DNA of 32,965 nucleotides from Teratosphaeria epicoccoides. Its lineage: Eukaryota > Ascomycota > Dothideomycetes > Mycosphaerellales > Teratosphaeriaceae. Below, one piece after another: positions 31,542-32,965 of the stretch. The notes under the pieces were generated by a model that worked only from the letters and a program-made list of their open reading frames with translations, was not told where the DNA came from and ran no database searches. Positions within the stretch are counted from its first letter, which is position 1. The number at the start of each line of letters is the position of its first letter. The translations under genes were made by a program, and so were the position numbers. The stretch is from NCBI GenBank assembly GCA_021401465.1, contig JADDMT010000221.1, forward strand, positions 1 to 32,965. Direction: 5' to 3'.

Positions 31542-31554
31542 CTATCCCCCTCTT
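31542..31554 (-). other. Polypurine tract of B3
   Basis: AAGAGGGGGATAG on the minus strand next to the 3' LTR, as in B1. Confidence 0.7.
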
Positions 31555-31617
31555 AGTCTAGCTCGTCCCTAAGCTACCTCATTAGTGCGGGGTTTCTCTG
31601 GTTTCTTCTTTTAAACT

Positions 31618-32358
31618 ATGATGTCTTCTCTTTCCACATTACTGCCTTGTGTCATTCTAGACACTAGCGCCCCTTTAACGCAGAAACGCAAACGCCGCGC
31701 GAATCGAATCCATCGTCAGGGCTAGGACAGCATAAAGTCCTGTACTTAGTGTCAAGAGCTAAAGCTCGTCTGTTAGGTACACATTTCCTTAGGGAAATGT
31801 TCGCAATGTCACTTTAGCAACTGTCGGAGTTGCGACGCGAAGGTGACAGAGGTCGAATGGAAGAAGTTAGGCGATTAGCGGAAAAGACTAATTGCCGATC
31901 TCGATCGTGCGAAGGTAGTCCTAGCCGAAGCTTCGCAGAAGATGCTAGAGGCGCATGCGAAGGAGATGCGTCTTCGAAAACAGTTAGACGTAGTCGACTA
32001 GGAGGTCGAAGATGGTCGCGCTCTCGAGGAGCGCGAGATTAGGGAGGAGGAGGCCGAGGAACAAGCTCTTGCGCAGGCCGGGTTTCTTCTTGACCTAGAT
32101 CCTTCCGCGGGTCTCGCTCTTAGTCCTACGACATGGAGCGCAATAGAGGGTTTCGCTAACTCCTTATATTAGGGTTTCCTGGATGGCGTGATAGCCGAGC
32201 CGGTCGACGGCGTCCCGCAGGAGTCTAGTCGTGGCTTAGGATCTTCTTCCTAGGTTCGTTCCTTTCTCGAAACTTCGTATCTTTTGCTGACAGTTTCGCA
32301 GGTGTTCTAGGGGTTCCTAGGTGTTCTCGGTACTCCTATATCCTTCCCATTTTACTAA
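31618..32358 (+). pseudogene. Antisense Cys-rich coiled-coil ORF Y, copy Y2
   Basis: ATG 31618-31620 to TAA 32356-32358, 246 codons, one more than Y1. It keeps Cys and Trp codons lost from Y1: CQELKLVC, KCSQC, NCRSC, and TEVEWKK where Y1 has a TAG for Trp. At 31717-31725 it reads CAG GGC TAG where Y1 reads TAG GGC CAG, so the ancestor had Gln at both sites. The coiled-coil part (MRLRKQLDVVD) and LSPTTWSAIEGF are kept. The 3' part overlaps pol of B3 by 195 bp. Function unknown; inactive through TAG codons. Confidence 0.75.
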
Positions 32359-32965
32359 GTACTGTCGCTGTCCGTCCCGCCAGCGAGTGTCGATAATCCT
32401 TTCGACAGAGTACTCCGGTTCTTCTACTTCAGGGTCGAGTAGTAAGGGTTCTGATTACAGTGCGGCGTCCGGCGCTGCTTGTTCTAGCAGAGAGACATGG
32501 AACACAGGGTGTATTCTCATCTGCTCGGGTAGCTGTAATTCAAAATTGACTGGTCCTGTCTTAGCCTTGATCCTGAATGGTCCTAGTTTTACAGCGTCTA
32601 GTTTTTTACTCGGTTTGTCCGATTTGATGTGACGGCGGAGGAGATACACCTTGTCCCCCTCCTTTAGAATTAGTCCCTTAATTCTCTTACGATTCGCGTA
32701 CCGTGCCATGTTCTGCTAATAGAACTGCAGGTCGAGTCGTGCTTCTGTTTGCAGTCGGCGTAGATGTTCTACTCGTCCGAGTGCTGCTAGGTTCGGATTA
32801 CTAGCTAAGACGTCTAGAATGTCTTCTATAGCTGATCCATACGCCATCTGAAATGGCGAGAGTCCTGTCGACTCTGCCGGCGTACTATTATACGCGAGCT
32901 ATGCCATTAGCAACAACTCTACCTAGTTGTTCTGGTCCCTATTAACATAGGATCGAAGGTACTGT
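32164..32965 (-). pseudogene. pol C-terminus of B3: end of integrase and chromodomain
   Basis: The same frame and order as B1: the integrase tail near 32750-32930 (FQMAYGSAIED type), then MARYANRKRIKGLILKEGD, GPFRIKAKTGPVNF, HPVFHVSLLEQ, and the chromodomain. The stop is TAA (32164-32166) where B1 has TGA. The N-terminal part lies outside the window. Confidence 0.85.

Larger units (their letters stand above)
31052..32965 (-). mobile_element. Family B element B3, 3' end, continues beyond the window
   Basis: 3' LTR, polypurine tract, antisense ORF Y2 and the C-terminal part of pol, in the same orientation as B1. It is inserted in the gag of B2; cctat (31047-31051) is the predicted target duplication. 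Confidence 0.88.

Overview
The window looks like a repeat island of a filamentous ascomycete (Pezizomycotina-type) genome. Nothing in it reads as an intact host gene, and I saw no rRNA, tRNA or CRISPR. All of it can be assigned to, or lies between, transposable elements: two Ty3/gypsy chromovirus families (called A and B here) and one Plavaka-type DNA transposon (C). Long frames stay in register for kilobases but are broken by in-frame TAG, and less often TAA, exactly where Gln (CAG/CAA) or Trp (TGG) is expected. Start codons have become ATA, and Cys and His codons have become Tyr codons. TGA is rare inside these frames, CpG is plentiful, and paralogous copies hardly differ in length (1,869 against 1,869 bp; 1,591 against 1,591 bp). 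This is the footprint of repeat-induced point mutation (RIP) at CpA/TpG, not of indel decay.

Layout: 1-7264 is A1 (+ strand; gag-pol, an antisense Cys-rich ORF called X, and the 3' LTR; its 5' end is outside the window). 7265-9793 is A2 (- strand; 5' LTR, gag and the start of pol), cut in its RT by A1. 9794-11662 is a piece of an old B element (B0, -), cut in its RT by A2. 11663-20408 is element C, with a MYND-like gene (-), an unknown spliced gene (+) and a Plavaka transposase (-). 20409-27451 is B1, an end-to-end family B element on the - strand. 27452-27730 is more B gag, perhaps B0 continued. 27731-29681 is the 3' end of A3 (-), inserted into that gag. 29682-31051 is B2 (+; LTR and gag), inserted into A3. 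31052-32965 is B3 (-), inserted into B2 and running off the window. The result is a many-layered nested insertion.

The most interesting shared design is that both LTR families, whose gag-pol layouts differ (one continuous frame in A, a gag/pol frame change with a G-GGA-AAC heptamer in B), carry an extra ORF in the antisense direction between pol and the 3' LTR. Both antisense ORFs (X in A, Y in B) encode an N-terminal cluster of Cys-x2-Cys pairs, followed in Y by a charged probable coiled coil and in X by a longer mixed tail. Both run tail-to-tail into the end of gag-pol and overlap it. X has its own TATA box; Y starts only 79 bp inside the 3' LTR. This is the best candidate for an under-described system: an antisense zinc-binding-like protein built into fungal chromoviruses. 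The cargo of element C (MYND-like protein plus an unknown spliced gene beside the transposase) is second.
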